Below, piece by piece: positions 37,782 to 44,589 of a stretch of 64,000 nucleotides of DNA. Origin of the DNA: Litorilinea aerophila (lineage in GTDB: Bacteria > Chloroflexota > Anaerolineae > Caldilineales > Caldilineaceae); NCBI RefSeq assembly GCF_006569185.2, contig NZ_VIGC02000028.1:1-64000 (forward strand), given 5' to 3'. The first letter of the stretch is position 1. Each line of letters starts with the position of its first letter. A program made the position numbers and the translations under genes. The notes under the pieces were generated by a model. The model was not told where the DNA came from. It worked only from the letters and a program-made list of their open reading frames with translations, and ran no database searches.

Positions 37782-38519
37782 ATGGATGAAGCGCTCCAGG
37801 TAATAGAGGTCAGCAAGGTGTATGGCGAAGGGGTCACCGCGGTCACCGCAGTGGATCATGTGTCGCTGGCCGTGGCCCCTGGCGAATTTGTCGCCCTGGT
37901 GGGCCCCAGCGGCTCCGGCAAGACCACCCTGCTGGCCATCCTGGCCGGGCTCCTGCGGCCCACGACGGGAACCGTACGCATCGATGGTCAGGATCTGCAT
38001 GCCATGGGGGAAGTGGAGCGAACCCGTTTTCGCGCCCGTTCCATCGGCTTTGCCTTCCAGTCCAACAACCTGGTGCCCTACCTGACAGCCCGGGAAAATG
38101 TGGAGCTTATGTTGCGCCTCAACGGGCAAGATGGTCGAGAAAATCGGCGACGGGCAGCGGAGCTGCTGGAGCGCCTGGGGTTGGGGGGCCGCCTGAACAA
38201 CTACCCGGAACAGCTTTCCGGCGGCCAGCAGCAACGGGTGGCCATTGCCCGGGCCCTGATCCACGAGCCCAGCGTGGTCTTGGCCGATGAACCCACCGCC
38301 AGCCTGGACACCGAACGGGCCCACCAGGTGGTGGAGACCTTCGCCAGCCTGATCCACGAGCAGAACCGGGCCGGCATCATGGTGACCCACGACCTGCGCA
38401 TGTGTCGGTACGTGGACCGGGTGGTGCGGATGATGGATGGCAAAGTCGTTCAAGTCCTCACCGATCGGGCCGAGATCCTGGCCCTGGCCGATTTCAGCGC
38501 CTTTCAGGAGGCAGCCTGA
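37782..38519 (+). CDS. ABC exporter ATPase, LolD/DevA/MacB type
   Basis: The 245-residue ATPase has Walker A GPSGSGKT (41-48), Gln93 in the Q-loop ([11 protein letters not shown]), signature LSGGQQQ (145-151), Walker B VVLADE (165-170) and D-loop SLD, followed by TRxMMDGKVV. It powers the permease encoded 87 bases upstream. GGAGG lies just before the ATG at 37782. It is the last gene of the TetR-regulated export operon. The substrate is unknown; a toxic compound or membrane lipid is the usual type. Confidence 0.92.
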   Translation: MDEALQVIEVSKVYGEGVTAVTAVDHVSLAVAPGEFVALVGPSGSGKTTLLAILAGLLRPTTGTVRIDGQDLHAMGEVERTRFRARSIGFAFQSNNLVPYLTARENVELMLRLNGQDGRENRRRAAELLERLGLGGRLNNYPEQLSGGQQQRVAIARALIHEPSVVLADEPTASLDTERAHQVVETFASLIHEQNRAGIMVTHDLRMCRYVDRVVRMMDGKVVQVLTDRAEILALADFSAFQEAA

Positions 38520-38704
38520 CCAAGCGGCCGCCGTCTGCTGGGGAGTGCCAGCAGTGTTTGCCGTTTTCTCCGACTTTTGACGTAGAAACGGCTGCAGAAA
38601 CTCCCGACATCTGACCGATGGCGGCGGGCGGCCAGGCTGATAGAATCCCATACAGAACAGAATTGGTGCATCTGTTCTCCTCCTTTCGGGTTTTCTTTCT
38701 CCTG

Positions 38705-38742
38705 GCAAATGCCGCCAATGGGTTCCCATTGGCGGCATTTGC
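38705..38742. repeat. 18 bp perfect stem-loop
   Basis: GCAAATGCCGCCAATGGG and CCCATTGGCGGCATTTGC are exact complements around TT. It may end transcription of the exporter operon or of the convergent genes, but there is no T-run after it on either strand. Confidence 0.65.
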
Positions 38743-38760
38743 TGTTGGATCGGCTTGACT

Positions 38761-38872
38761 CTACTGCACAAAGGTCAAATGAGGAAGCTGACCCGCGCAG
38801 ATGAACGCTGCTTCGGGTTACTGTCTCCTGCGTTTCTTTGCGCCTTTGCGTTCAAAAATGCCCTTTTTGCAG
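38761..38872 (+). repeat. Family B dispersed element, full copy 1 (112 bp)
   Basis: The unit runs from CTACTGCACAAAGGTCAAAT to CAAAAATGCCCTTTTTGCAG. The ends CTGCACAAAGG and CCTTTTTGCAG are near-perfect terminal inverted repeats, and the same 112-base length recurs at 44270-44381. It has no coding capacity, so it is MITE-like. Confidence 0.8.
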
Positions 38873-38884
38873 GGAAGTCATCGG

Positions 38885-39478
38885 CTATTTGGCAGGCGCT
38901 GCCAGCGGAATCGGGATGCGCCGCCGTTGAACCTCTTCGGACTCCCCATCCTGCTGGAAGACCACCATCCACAGGGTATCGACCACAAACTGGGCGGCCA
39001 GGCCGATTTCCCGCAGCTGCTCCACCATCTCATCCGCCTCCGGTTGGGCCAATCCCAGGGCCAGGGTGATGTGGGGGATAAAGTCCGTCCGCTTCAATTC
39101 CGGGTAGAGGTCGCTGCGTAGCTCGGCCGTGGCCTGGTCCAGCTCTTCCTGAAGTCGGCGGAGCACCCGCATGCCCATGTCGTCCTGGTCGGTGAAGGAA
39201 AGGAAGACCGCGTGGTAGCGGGGGCGGGTCCAATCCGGCACGGCCCGGGGCTGGGCCAGGCGTACTTCAAACGGGTGATAGCGCGCGCAGACGGCCTCCA
39301 CCCGTTCCTGGATTTGGGCCAGAGGGGCCCTGGCCTGGGCTGTGGGCAGCAGGGTGATGTGGCCACCCCAGGCTGGCCAGCTGGCGCCCGGTGTTTCCTC
39401 GGCCCAGCGGCGGAAGCGCCGTTCAATGGTCTCCGGCAGGAAGATGACGATACTGAAGGTATCCGGAGGAGGGCTCAT
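38885..39478 (-). CDS. 2'-5' RNA ligase family protein (2H phosphoesterase)
   Basis: The 197-residue protein has the two His-hydrophobic-Thr motifs of the 2H superfamily: HIT (40-42, in GGHITLLP) and HIT (136-138, in FIPHITLALG), about 95 residues apart. Members hydrolyse 2',3'-cyclic phosphates or 2'-5' bonds in RNA or small nucleotides; the true substrate is unknown. It starts seven bases after the upstream gene, so both are on one mRNA. Confidence 0.85.
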   Translation of the reverse strand: MSPPPDTFSIVIFLPETIERRFRRWAEETPGASWPAWGGHITLLPTAQARAPLAQIQERVEAVCARYHPFEVRLAQPRAVPDWTRPRYHAVFLSFTDQDDMGMRVLRRLQEELDQATAELRSDLYPELKRTDFIPHITLALGLAQPEADEMVEQLREIGLAAQFVVDTLWMVVFQQDGESEEVQRRRIPIPLAAPAK

Positions 39479-39485
39479 GGACGGG

Positions 39486-40055
39486 TCACGCAGGGGCGGG
39501 ATCGCCGGGATCGTCGCTGGCCGGGCCGGCCTGGGGTTTCAGCCGGTAGCGGAAGTCGCAGCAGGGCGCCCCTTCCATGATGGTCTGGGTGCGGGTGAGC
39601 TCCACGTCCGGGTTGAAACCCTGGATGAGGGCGTAGTCCCGGTTGCAGGAGAGGACGGCGCCCAGCTCGGGGATGCCCAGGGCCCGGTACAGCTCGGCAT
39701 AGCGACAGCGAGTGACGTTGAAGGAAAATTCCTGGGGAGAACGGGCCACTTCCTGGATCTCCAGGGCATTGTCCCGAGTCCAGAACTGCAGGGACTCGGC
39801 GAAGTGCTCCAGGGAGTTGCCGCCCATGACATGGACCAGATCCCGGCCCTGCTCCTGGGCAATGCGGATGATGGTCTCCCGCACCACCGCCAGAACCTCG
39901 TCCCGGCCAAAGGCCTCCCCCAGGGCCTCCAGGATGGGGGCCAGGATGCGGGCTTCCACCTCCCGGCGGGTGAGCACACCGATGCGGGCGTTGAGATCGT
40001 CCGGTGGTGGAGTGGGCTTTGCGCCCGGTTGGACGGATGCGGTGGACTGGCTCAT
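39486..40055 (-). CDS. ATC hydrolase-like protein (L-2-amino-thiazoline-4-carboxylate hydrolase family)
   Basis: The 189-residue protein has the block [29 protein letters not shown] followed by [20 protein letters not shown] and APCCDFRYR, which I recognise from the family named after L-2-amino-thiazoline-4-carboxylic acid hydrolase. That enzyme opens a thiazoline ring on the way to cysteine, but most family members are uncharacterised, so the reaction here is not proven. Conserved Cys residues are at the ends of both motifs. The Pro-rich N-terminus (1-20) looks disordered. It is cotranscribed with the 2H protein and divergent from the sulfur operon. Confidence 0.75.
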   Translation of the reverse strand: MSQSTASVQPGAKPTPPPDDLNARIGVLTRREVEARILAPILEALGEAFGRDEVLAVVRETIIRIAQEQGRDLVHVMGGNSLEHFAESLQFWTRDNALEIQEVARSPQEFSFNVTRCRYAELYRALGIPELGAVLSCNRDYALIQGFNPDVELTRTQTIMEGAPCCDFRYRLKPQAGPASDDPGDPAPA

Positions 40056-40193
40056 GGTGACATCTCCTTTCTCTGTGATGTCGCCGGCATGGGCCCTTTC
40101 ACAGCCAGCCGGCCTGGGAATGCCCCCATTGTACCATACCCCGCCGCTGTGGCCGTGCCTCCGCGGCGTTCAGAACACCCGATGAGGGGAAAT

Positions 40194-40222
40194 TTGACAG
40201 CCCGGGGCCATCCACCTATAAT
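40194..40222 (+). promoter_or_regulatory. Consensus sigma-70 promoter of the sulfur operon
   Basis: TTGACA (40194-40199) and TATAAT (40217-40222) are both perfect and separated by 17 bases, the ideal arrangement. Transcription should start near 40229, giving a leader of about 355 bases. Such a strong promoter followed by terminators implies control by attenuation. Confidence 0.9.
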
Positions 40223-40364
40223 CGCGCCAGTCTGCCCGGTATGCAGACGAATTCGCGGCGGCTGATGCCGCCCCGGAGAAACCCAGCCTCGGAGAAACCC
40301 AGTCCAGAGTCATGCTTTCACTGCAATCCAGCCGTCTCAATTTGACCTGTTGCATCTGTCCAGG

Positions 40365-40464
40365 GCGGAGGCAGTGTCCTTCGGCTCTGGCCGGGTGACC
40401 CACGGGTTCGCCAGCCAAACCGACCCACTGCCTCCGCTGCGCAACCGGCGGTAGAGAAGTGGGG
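40365..40464 (+). promoter_or_regulatory. Structured leader with mutually exclusive stems (candidate riboswitch)
   Basis: GCGGAGGCAGTG (40365-40376) pairs perfectly with CACTGCCTCCGC (40426-40437), closing a domain of about 50 bases that can itself pair TCGG/CCGA and TGGC/GCCA. The 3' strand can instead pair downstream: CCCACT (40424-40429) with AGTGGG (40458-40463), enclosing CCGC with GCGG. The two states cannot coexist, and two terminators follow. I do not recognise the motif as a known class. A protein-bound leader is also possible. Confidence 0.65.
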
Positions 40465-40477
40465 AGATGCGACCAAC

Positions 40478-40506
40478 AGCGCTCAATCCCCTTGAGCGCT
40501 TTTTTA
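40478..40506 (+). terminator. Leader terminator 1
   Basis: AGCGCTCAA and TTGAGCGCT form a 9 bp perfect stem around TCCCC, followed by six T. It lies about 80 bases before the first gene of the operon, so it should act as an attenuator. Confidence 0.9.
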
Positions 40507-40524
40507 TTGACCTGCATAGACCAG

Positions 40525-40564
40525 CGCCGCCGGATCTGCTCAGCCGGCGGCGTTTTTGTTTTTC
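40525..40564 (+). terminator. Leader terminator 2
   Basis: CGCCGCCGG and CCGGCGGCG form a 9 bp perfect stem around a 10-base loop, followed by TTTTTGTTTTT. It ends about 22 bases before the first start codon. Two strong terminators in series would nearly silence the operon unless read-through is controlled. Confidence 0.9.
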
Positions 40565-40585
40565 TGCAAGCAGAAAGGAGCCTGC

Positions 40586-41413
40586 GTGACGGAACAAGGG
40601 AAAACGATGTCACAGCCGCAGACACAGCCCCGTCCACCCGGCCTGATCGTCCAGCCCGGGTGGCTGGCAGCCCATCTGGATGATCCCAGCCTGCGCCTGT
40701 TTGACCTGCGCCCGGAGGAAAGCTATCGGGAAGGACACATCCCCGGCGCCATCCACCTGGACCTGGAGGAGCTCCGCCACCAGGTGGACGGGGTGGAGGG
40801 GATGTTGCTTCCGGCGGACCAGTTCGCCCGGCGCCTGGGGGAGCTGGGGGTGGATCACACCACGTGGGTGGTGGCCTACGACGGGAACTGGGGACTCCTG
40901 GCGGCCCGCCTGGTCTGGTCCCTGGCCCGCTACGGCCACACGGGGGCGGCAATACTCAACGGTGGCGCGGACCGCTGGCAGGAGGAAGGCCACCCCTGGA
41001 CCCAGGAGGTGGCCCGACCCCGGCCCACCACCTTCGTCCCTGTCCCCCGAGACGAACACCTGGCGGAGCGGGCATGGCTGCGTCGGCAACTGGGGCGGGC
41101 GGACCTGGTGGTGGTGGACACCCGCACACCTGGCGAGTATGCCCAGGGCCACCTGCCCGGCGCGGTCAACTGGGATTGGATGAACGGGGTGCCGGTGGGC
41201 AGCTGGGATGCCGTGCGTGATGACGATGGGCTGCGCACGGAGCTGGCCGTCCGGGGTATCACGCCAGATCGGGAAGTGGTGACCTACTGCCAGTCGGGCG
41301 TCCGTGCGGCCCACACCTATCTCCTGTTGCGCCATCTGGGCTATCCCCGGGTACGCAACTACGACGGTTCCTGGGCCGAGTGGTCCCACTATGGCGAGCC
41401 CCGGGAGCCGTGA
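40586..41413 (+). CDS. Tandem-rhodanese sulfurtransferase, cytoplasmic
   Basis: The 275-residue protein has two rhodanese domains (about 20-145 and 160-272). The first ends in the inactive form AYDGNWG (Asp99 where the Cys would be); the second has the active YCQSGVR loop with Cys235, which takes sulfur from thiosulfate or mercaptopyruvate as a persulfide. There is no signal peptide. The GTG at 40586 is chosen because AAAGGAG sits five bases upstream; an ATG at 40607 with AAGGG upstream is a fair alternative. It is the first gene of the thiosulfate operon and comes right after the tandem terminators. Confidence 0.9.
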   Translation: MTEQGKTMSQPQTQPRPPGLIVQPGWLAAHLDDPSLRLFDLRPEESYREGHIPGAIHLDLEELRHQVDGVEGMLLPADQFARRLGELGVDHTTWVVAYDGNWGLLAARLVWSLARYGHTGAAILNGGADRWQEEGHPWTQEVARPRPTTFVPVPRDEHLAERAWLRRQLGRADLVVVDTRTPGEYAQGHLPGAVNWDWMNGVPVGSWDAVRDDDGLRTELAVRGITPDREVVTYCQSGVRAAHTYLLLRHLGYPRVRNYDGSWAEWSHYGEPREP

Positions 41414-41457
41414 TGGATCCATCCATGCCAACCTTTCAGCAGCCGTGAGGGTTTATC

Positions 41458-42735
41458 ATGAGCAGTAACCTGGAGCGTAACCGGCCCACCGGGTGGCAGG
41501 CCCTGGCCTGCTCCCTGGGCTACGAAGAAGGGATTCGGCTGGCGGCCCATGTACGGATGGGGTTGCTGGCCACCCTGGCTGCCCTGGCCATCCTGTTGAT
41601 GGCCAGCGCCGTCGGCGGCGAGATGGGGCTCTTTTGGGCCTTTGGCCTGGCGTTTGGCTTTGTGTTGCAGCGAAGCCGCTTCTGTTTTGCCAGCGCGTTT
41701 CGAGACATTTTCCTGCTGCGCCATGGCCGCAACATGAAGGGCGTGTTGGTGGGGCTGGCCGTGGCCACGGTAGGCTTTGCCCTGCTCATGAGCAAGCAGG
41801 TGCCCAACCCGAGCCTGGGCATCCTGCCGCCCAGCGCCAACGTCCTTCCCCTGGGCTGGCACGTGGTGTTGGGCGGGCTTCTCTTCGGCCTGGGCATGGT
41901 GGTGGCCGGGGGCTGTGTCTCGGGCAGCATCTACCGCATGGGCGAAGGGTACGTGGCCTCGTGGGTGAGTTTCGGCGGCATCATGGTGGGCCTGCTGGTG
42001 GCCGGCTACACCTGGAACTGGTGGTGGGATCACCAGATCGCCAGTGGAGCCCGGCTCTGGCTGCCCGCCTATGTGGGCCATGGCGGCGCCGTGGCGTTGA
42101 CCCTGGTGGGCCTGGCCGCGGTCTATCTCCTGGTGCTCTGGTGGGAGAGCCGGGGTGGGCTGGTGATCCCGGACCTGCCCTTCCGCGGCAGCGATGAGGA
42201 GACCTTTGCCGCCCGGCTGAACGACGCCCTGCGGCGGGTGTTCGTCCACGGCTGGACGGCCACCGTCGGGGGGGCGGTGTTGGGCGGGCTGAACGTCTTG
42301 CTCTTCCTGGCCTCCCACCCCTGGGGCTTCACCGGCGAGGTCTCCCGCTGGGTGATCGGCTTCACCAACTGGCTGGGCGTGGGGCCGGGGGAACTGGCCG
42401 GCGCGGCCAACCTGCCGGGCTGCGCCCTGGAGCTGGGCGATGGGGGGATTCTGCACCACATGCTGTTCCTGGTGTGGGGCATGGTCTTCGGTTCGTTCAT
42501 CGCGGCCCTCTTTGCCGGCGAGTTCAAAATCCGGCTGCCCCGCCAGAAGAGCCGCTACGTCCAGGCCCTGGGCGGCGGCGTGGTGATGGGCTACGGGGCC
42601 GGCATCGCCATGGGCTGCACCATCGGGGCGTTCTTTTCTGCCATCCCCTCTCTGGCGGTCAACGGTTGGGTTTTCGCCGTCTTCCTGGCCATGGGCGCCT
42701 GGCTGGGGACACAGGTGATCCAGCGGATTCAGTAG
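41458..42735 (+). CDS. YeeE/YedE family thiosulfate (sulfur) transporter, TsuA-like
   Basis: The 425-residue protein has nine to eleven membrane segments and four conserved Cys sites: Cys76 (SRFCFASAFRD), Cys153 (GGCVSGSIYR), Cys322 (LPGCALELGDGG) and Cys387 (AMGCTIGAFFSAI). In characterised TsuA such Cys residues line the channel and pass thiosulfate through the membrane. It is longer than the about 330-residue TsuA because of an extra N-terminal part and a soluble loop near residues 230-265. GAGGG is upstream of the ATG. Rhodanese and TusA genes on both sides support uptake of thiosulfate or related sulfur species. Confidence 0.9.
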   Translation: MSSNLERNRPTGWQALACSLGYEEGIRLAAHVRMGLLATLAALAILLMASAVGGEMGLFWAFGLAFGFVLQRSRFCFASAFRDIFLLRHGRNMKGVLVGLAVATVGFALLMSKQVPNPSLGILPPSANVLPLGWHVVLGGLLFGLGMVVAGGCVSGSIYRMGEGYVASWVSFGGIMVGLLVAGYTWNWWWDHQIASGARLWLPAYVGHGGAVALTLVGLAAVYLLVLWWESRGGLVIPDLPFRGSDEETFAARLNDALRRVFVHGWTATVGGAVLGGLNVLLFLASHPWGFTGEVSRWVIGFTNWLGVGPGELAGAANLPGCALELGDGGILHHMLFLVWGMVFGSFIAALFAGEFKIRLPRQKSRYVQALGGGVVMGYGAGIAMGCTIGAFFSAIPSLAVNGWVFAVFLAMGAWLGTQVIQRIQ

Positions 42736-42827
42736 GGATTGGGGATCCAGTGATTGGGGCGTGGCGTCGATTCGTCAATTGTTGAAAGATCAAATAAAGA
42801 AAGCGATGAGGAAGGAGGAGTGAAACG

Positions 42828-43058
42828 ATGGCATTGAAGCAGTTGGATGTGCGGGGTGAGATCTGCCCCTACCCCATGATGAAAGCGGTGGAAGCGTTGA
42901 AGAAGTTGGGGCCCAACGACGAGGGCCTGGAGGTGATCACCGACCACGCGCCGGCCCTGGAGACCATTCCCACCCAGGCCGCACGGCTGGGCTATCGCGC
43001 CGATATCCAGGAGACCGGTTCCCCCGAATGGCGCATCACGTTGATCAGAGCCAAGTGA
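42828..43058 (+). CDS. TusA-family sulfur-carrier protein
   Basis: The 76-residue protein starts with ALKQLDVRGEICPYPMMKAVEALKKL, where Cys13 of the CPxP motif carries the persulfide, and has the short beta-alpha-beta TusA fold to its end. TusA proteins relay sulfur from rhodaneses to thiouridine, molybdopterin or dissimilatory enzymes. In YeeE operons they are the usual partner (YeeD). AAGGAGGAG lies before the ATG. The next gene begins eleven bases later. Confidence 0.93.
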   Translation: MALKQLDVRGEICPYPMMKAVEALKKLGPNDEGLEVITDHAPALETIPTQAARLGYRADIQETGSPEWRITLIRAK

Positions 43059-43069
43059 GGAAGGAACCC

Positions 43070-44008
43070 ATGAACGTACGCAAGTGGATTCTCGTCCCCC
43101 TGTTGTTGCTGGCCGTGGTGGCCGGAGCCTGTGCTGCCCCGGCCGCGCCGGCTGCCAGCCCGGCCGGTGAACAGGCCGCGGCGCCGGAAGGCTATGCCCG
43201 GCCAGAGGTGTTGGTGGATACCGAGTGGGTCCTGGCCCACCTGGACGACCCCAACGTGCGCTTTATCGAGCTGGGCAGCCAGGAAGATTACGACGCCGGC
43301 CATCTGCCAGGCGCAGTCCACGTGGATCTCTTCGCCGACATGACCAACCCGGAGGATTCCACCCGCGGCCAGATCCTGACCCAGGAGGCCCTCTCCGCCC
43401 TGATGAGCCGCCTGGGCGTCACCCGGGACCAGACGGTGGTCTTCTATGACCGCAACGACAACCTGCTGGCGGCCCGGGCCTATTGGGTGCTGAAGTACTA
43501 CCAGCACGAGGACGTGCGCATCTACAACGGCGGCACCAAACAGTGGGAAGCGGCCGGCCAATCCTACAGCACCGACCCGGTGGAGGTAGCGGCCACCGAC
43601 TACGTGGCAGGCGAGCCAGACCTCTCCATCCGCACCACGGCCGAGTACGTGCTGGAGCATCTGGACGACCCGTCCACCGTGCTGTGTGACACCCGGAATC
43701 CCAACGAGTACGCCGGCACGGACGTGCGCGCGGCCCGGGGGGGCCACATCCCCGGCGCCATCAACGTCGAGTGGGTGCACGCGGTCAACAGCGACGGAAC
43801 CTTCAAGGATGCCCGCAGCCTCTACGAGCTCTACACCAAAGCGGGCTTCACGCCGGACAAGGAGATCATCACCTACTGCCAGACCGGCGTGCGGGGCGCC
43901 CACACCTGGTTCGTCCTCCGGGAGCTGTTGGGCTTCCCCAACGTGCGCAACTACGACGGCTCCTGGGAGGAGTATGGCAACCGGGAGGATACCCCCATCG
44001 AGTCGTAG
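43070..44008 (+). CDS. Lipoprotein tandem-rhodanese sulfurtransferase
   Basis: The 312-residue protein has a lipoprotein signal peptide with lipobox VAGAC (Cys21), an Ala/Pro-rich linker, then two rhodanese domains (about 47-165 and 185-305). The first has Asp127 in the active loop (FYDRNDN) and is probably inactive; the second has YCQTGVR with Cys270. It is a secreted counterpart of the first gene of the operon, and should act outside the membrane, perhaps feeding the YeeE channel. AAGGAA precedes the ATG. A terminator follows at 44122-44157. Confidence 0.9.
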   Translation: MNVRKWILVPLLLLAVVAGACAAPAAPAASPAGEQAAAPEGYARPEVLVDTEWVLAHLDDPNVRFIELGSQEDYDAGHLPGAVHVDLFADMTNPEDSTRGQILTQEALSALMSRLGVTRDQTVVFYDRNDNLLAARAYWVLKYYQHEDVRIYNGGTKQWEAAGQSYSTDPVEVAATDYVAGEPDLSIRTTAEYVLEHLDDPSTVLCDTRNPNEYAGTDVRAARGGHIPGAINVEWVHAVNSDGTFKDARSLYELYTKAGFTPDKEIITYCQTGVRGAHTWFVLRELLGFPNVRNYDGSWEEYGNREDTPIES

Positions 44009-44052
44009 GTCGAAACCGGCGACAGCCCAGCATCAATAGCGGTAAATACCGG

Positions 44053-44119
44053 CTAAATACCACGGCAGAAATTCGGCGGTGCAGCCGCCGGTGGAAACCA
44101 TCCGCGAGTTTCTGCCGGG
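44053..44119 (+). repeat. Interspersed inverted-repeat element, family A, copy 3
   Basis: CTAAATACCACGGCAGAAAT and the near-complement GAGTTTCTGCCGGGCAAA form the arms; the centre GGCGGTGCAGCCGCCGGTGG differs from the other two copies. It sits just before the operon terminator. Confidence 0.75.
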
Positions 44120-44121
44120 CA

Positions 44122-44157
44122 AAGTGCGATGCCCTGCCACAAGGGCGTCGCACTTTT
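44122..44157 (+). terminator. Terminator of the sulfur operon
   Basis: AAGTGCGA and TCGCACTT close a stem that also pairs TGCCCT with AGGGCG in part, followed by TTTTTAT. It lies 114 bases after the last stop codon and directly after a repeat copy. Confidence 0.85.
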
Positions 44158-44269
44158 TATATTGGCCGGTTATATTATATTGGCCGGAGCCGCGCCGCGT
44201 CAGGGTGTAGTTATCCCACCGCAGGTAGAGCCCGCAGCTGGGCTTCGTCATGAACTTAAAGAGATGGCT

Positions 44270-44381
44270 CTACTGCACAAAGGTCAAATGAGCACGCTGA
44301 CCCACGCAGATGAACGCGGATTCGGGTGATTCTCTCCTGCGTTTCTTTGCGCCTTTGCGTTCAAAAATGCCCTTTTTGCAG
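44270..44381 (+). repeat. Family B dispersed element, full copy 2 (112 bp)
   Basis: The unit CTACTGCACAAAGGTCAAAT ... AAATGCCCTTTTTGCAG has exactly the length of the copy at 38761-38872 and differs at only a few positions (for instance GAGCACGCTGACCCACGCAG). Terminal inverted repeats CTGCACAAAGG/CCTTTTTGCAG bound it. Confidence 0.8.
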
Positions 44382-44413
44382 CGGAGTCAAGAGATACGAA
44401 TCGCCCGGCATGC

Positions 44414-44442
44414 TTGAGCGAAGGGGGGTCGCGTGCTATACT
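44414..44442 (+). promoter_or_regulatory. Promoter of the bactofilin-like gene
   Basis: TTGAGC and TATACT are separated by 17 bases. Transcription should start near 44449, about 140 bases before the start codon. Confidence 0.65.
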
Positions 44443-44589
44443 CTGGCCGAAGGTTGGCGCCTGCGTCCGAAGCTGGGGACGGACTGTTGCCAGGAGCGGC
44501 GCATGGGGCGCAGGGGCGCAGGCCCGCCCGTCGCCACCCGGTTGGTCCGTCCGCACGATGTTTTCATCATGGGCACAAAGGAGATGTGC

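Larger units (their letters stand above)
38520..38884. other. Gap after the exporter operon
   Basis: This 365-base convergent gap holds an 18 bp perfect stem-loop (38705-38742) and family B repeat copy 1 (38761-38872). A minus-strand ATG at 38671 with AAAGGAGGAG upstream opens a 55-codon frame that reaches into the ATPase gene; I do not call it a gene. Confidence 0.55.
40056..40585. other. Control region of the sulfur-relay operon
   Basis: This 530-base gap contains a perfect consensus promoter (40194-40222), a leader with a 12 bp stem and a competing pairing (40365-40464) and two intrinsic terminators in tandem (40478-40506 and 40525-40564). A short reading frame 40241-40345 (34 codons, two Cys codons in CFHC) lies early in the leader but has no visible ribosome site. 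Confidence 0.75.
44009..44589. other. Repeat-bearing gap after the sulfur operon
   Basis: This 581-base gap holds family A copy 3 (44053-44119), the operon terminator (44122-44157), family B full copy 2 (44270-44381) and the promoter of the next gene (44414-44442). No gene is seen. Confidence 0.7.

Noticed and set aside
40365-40470. SAM, cobalamin, T-box or TPP riboswitch before the sulfur operon
   Set aside because: I compared the leader with the key boxes of these classes from memory and found none of them complete; only the terminators are shared features.
40441-40475. CCGGCGGTAGAG resembles the CCGGCGGT core of the FMN riboswitch
   Set aside because: The other conserved FMN boxes (GGGGCGGGGTGAAATTCCC-like start, GAGCCGACGGT, AGTCCGGATG) are missing, and the genes concern sulfur, not riboflavin.
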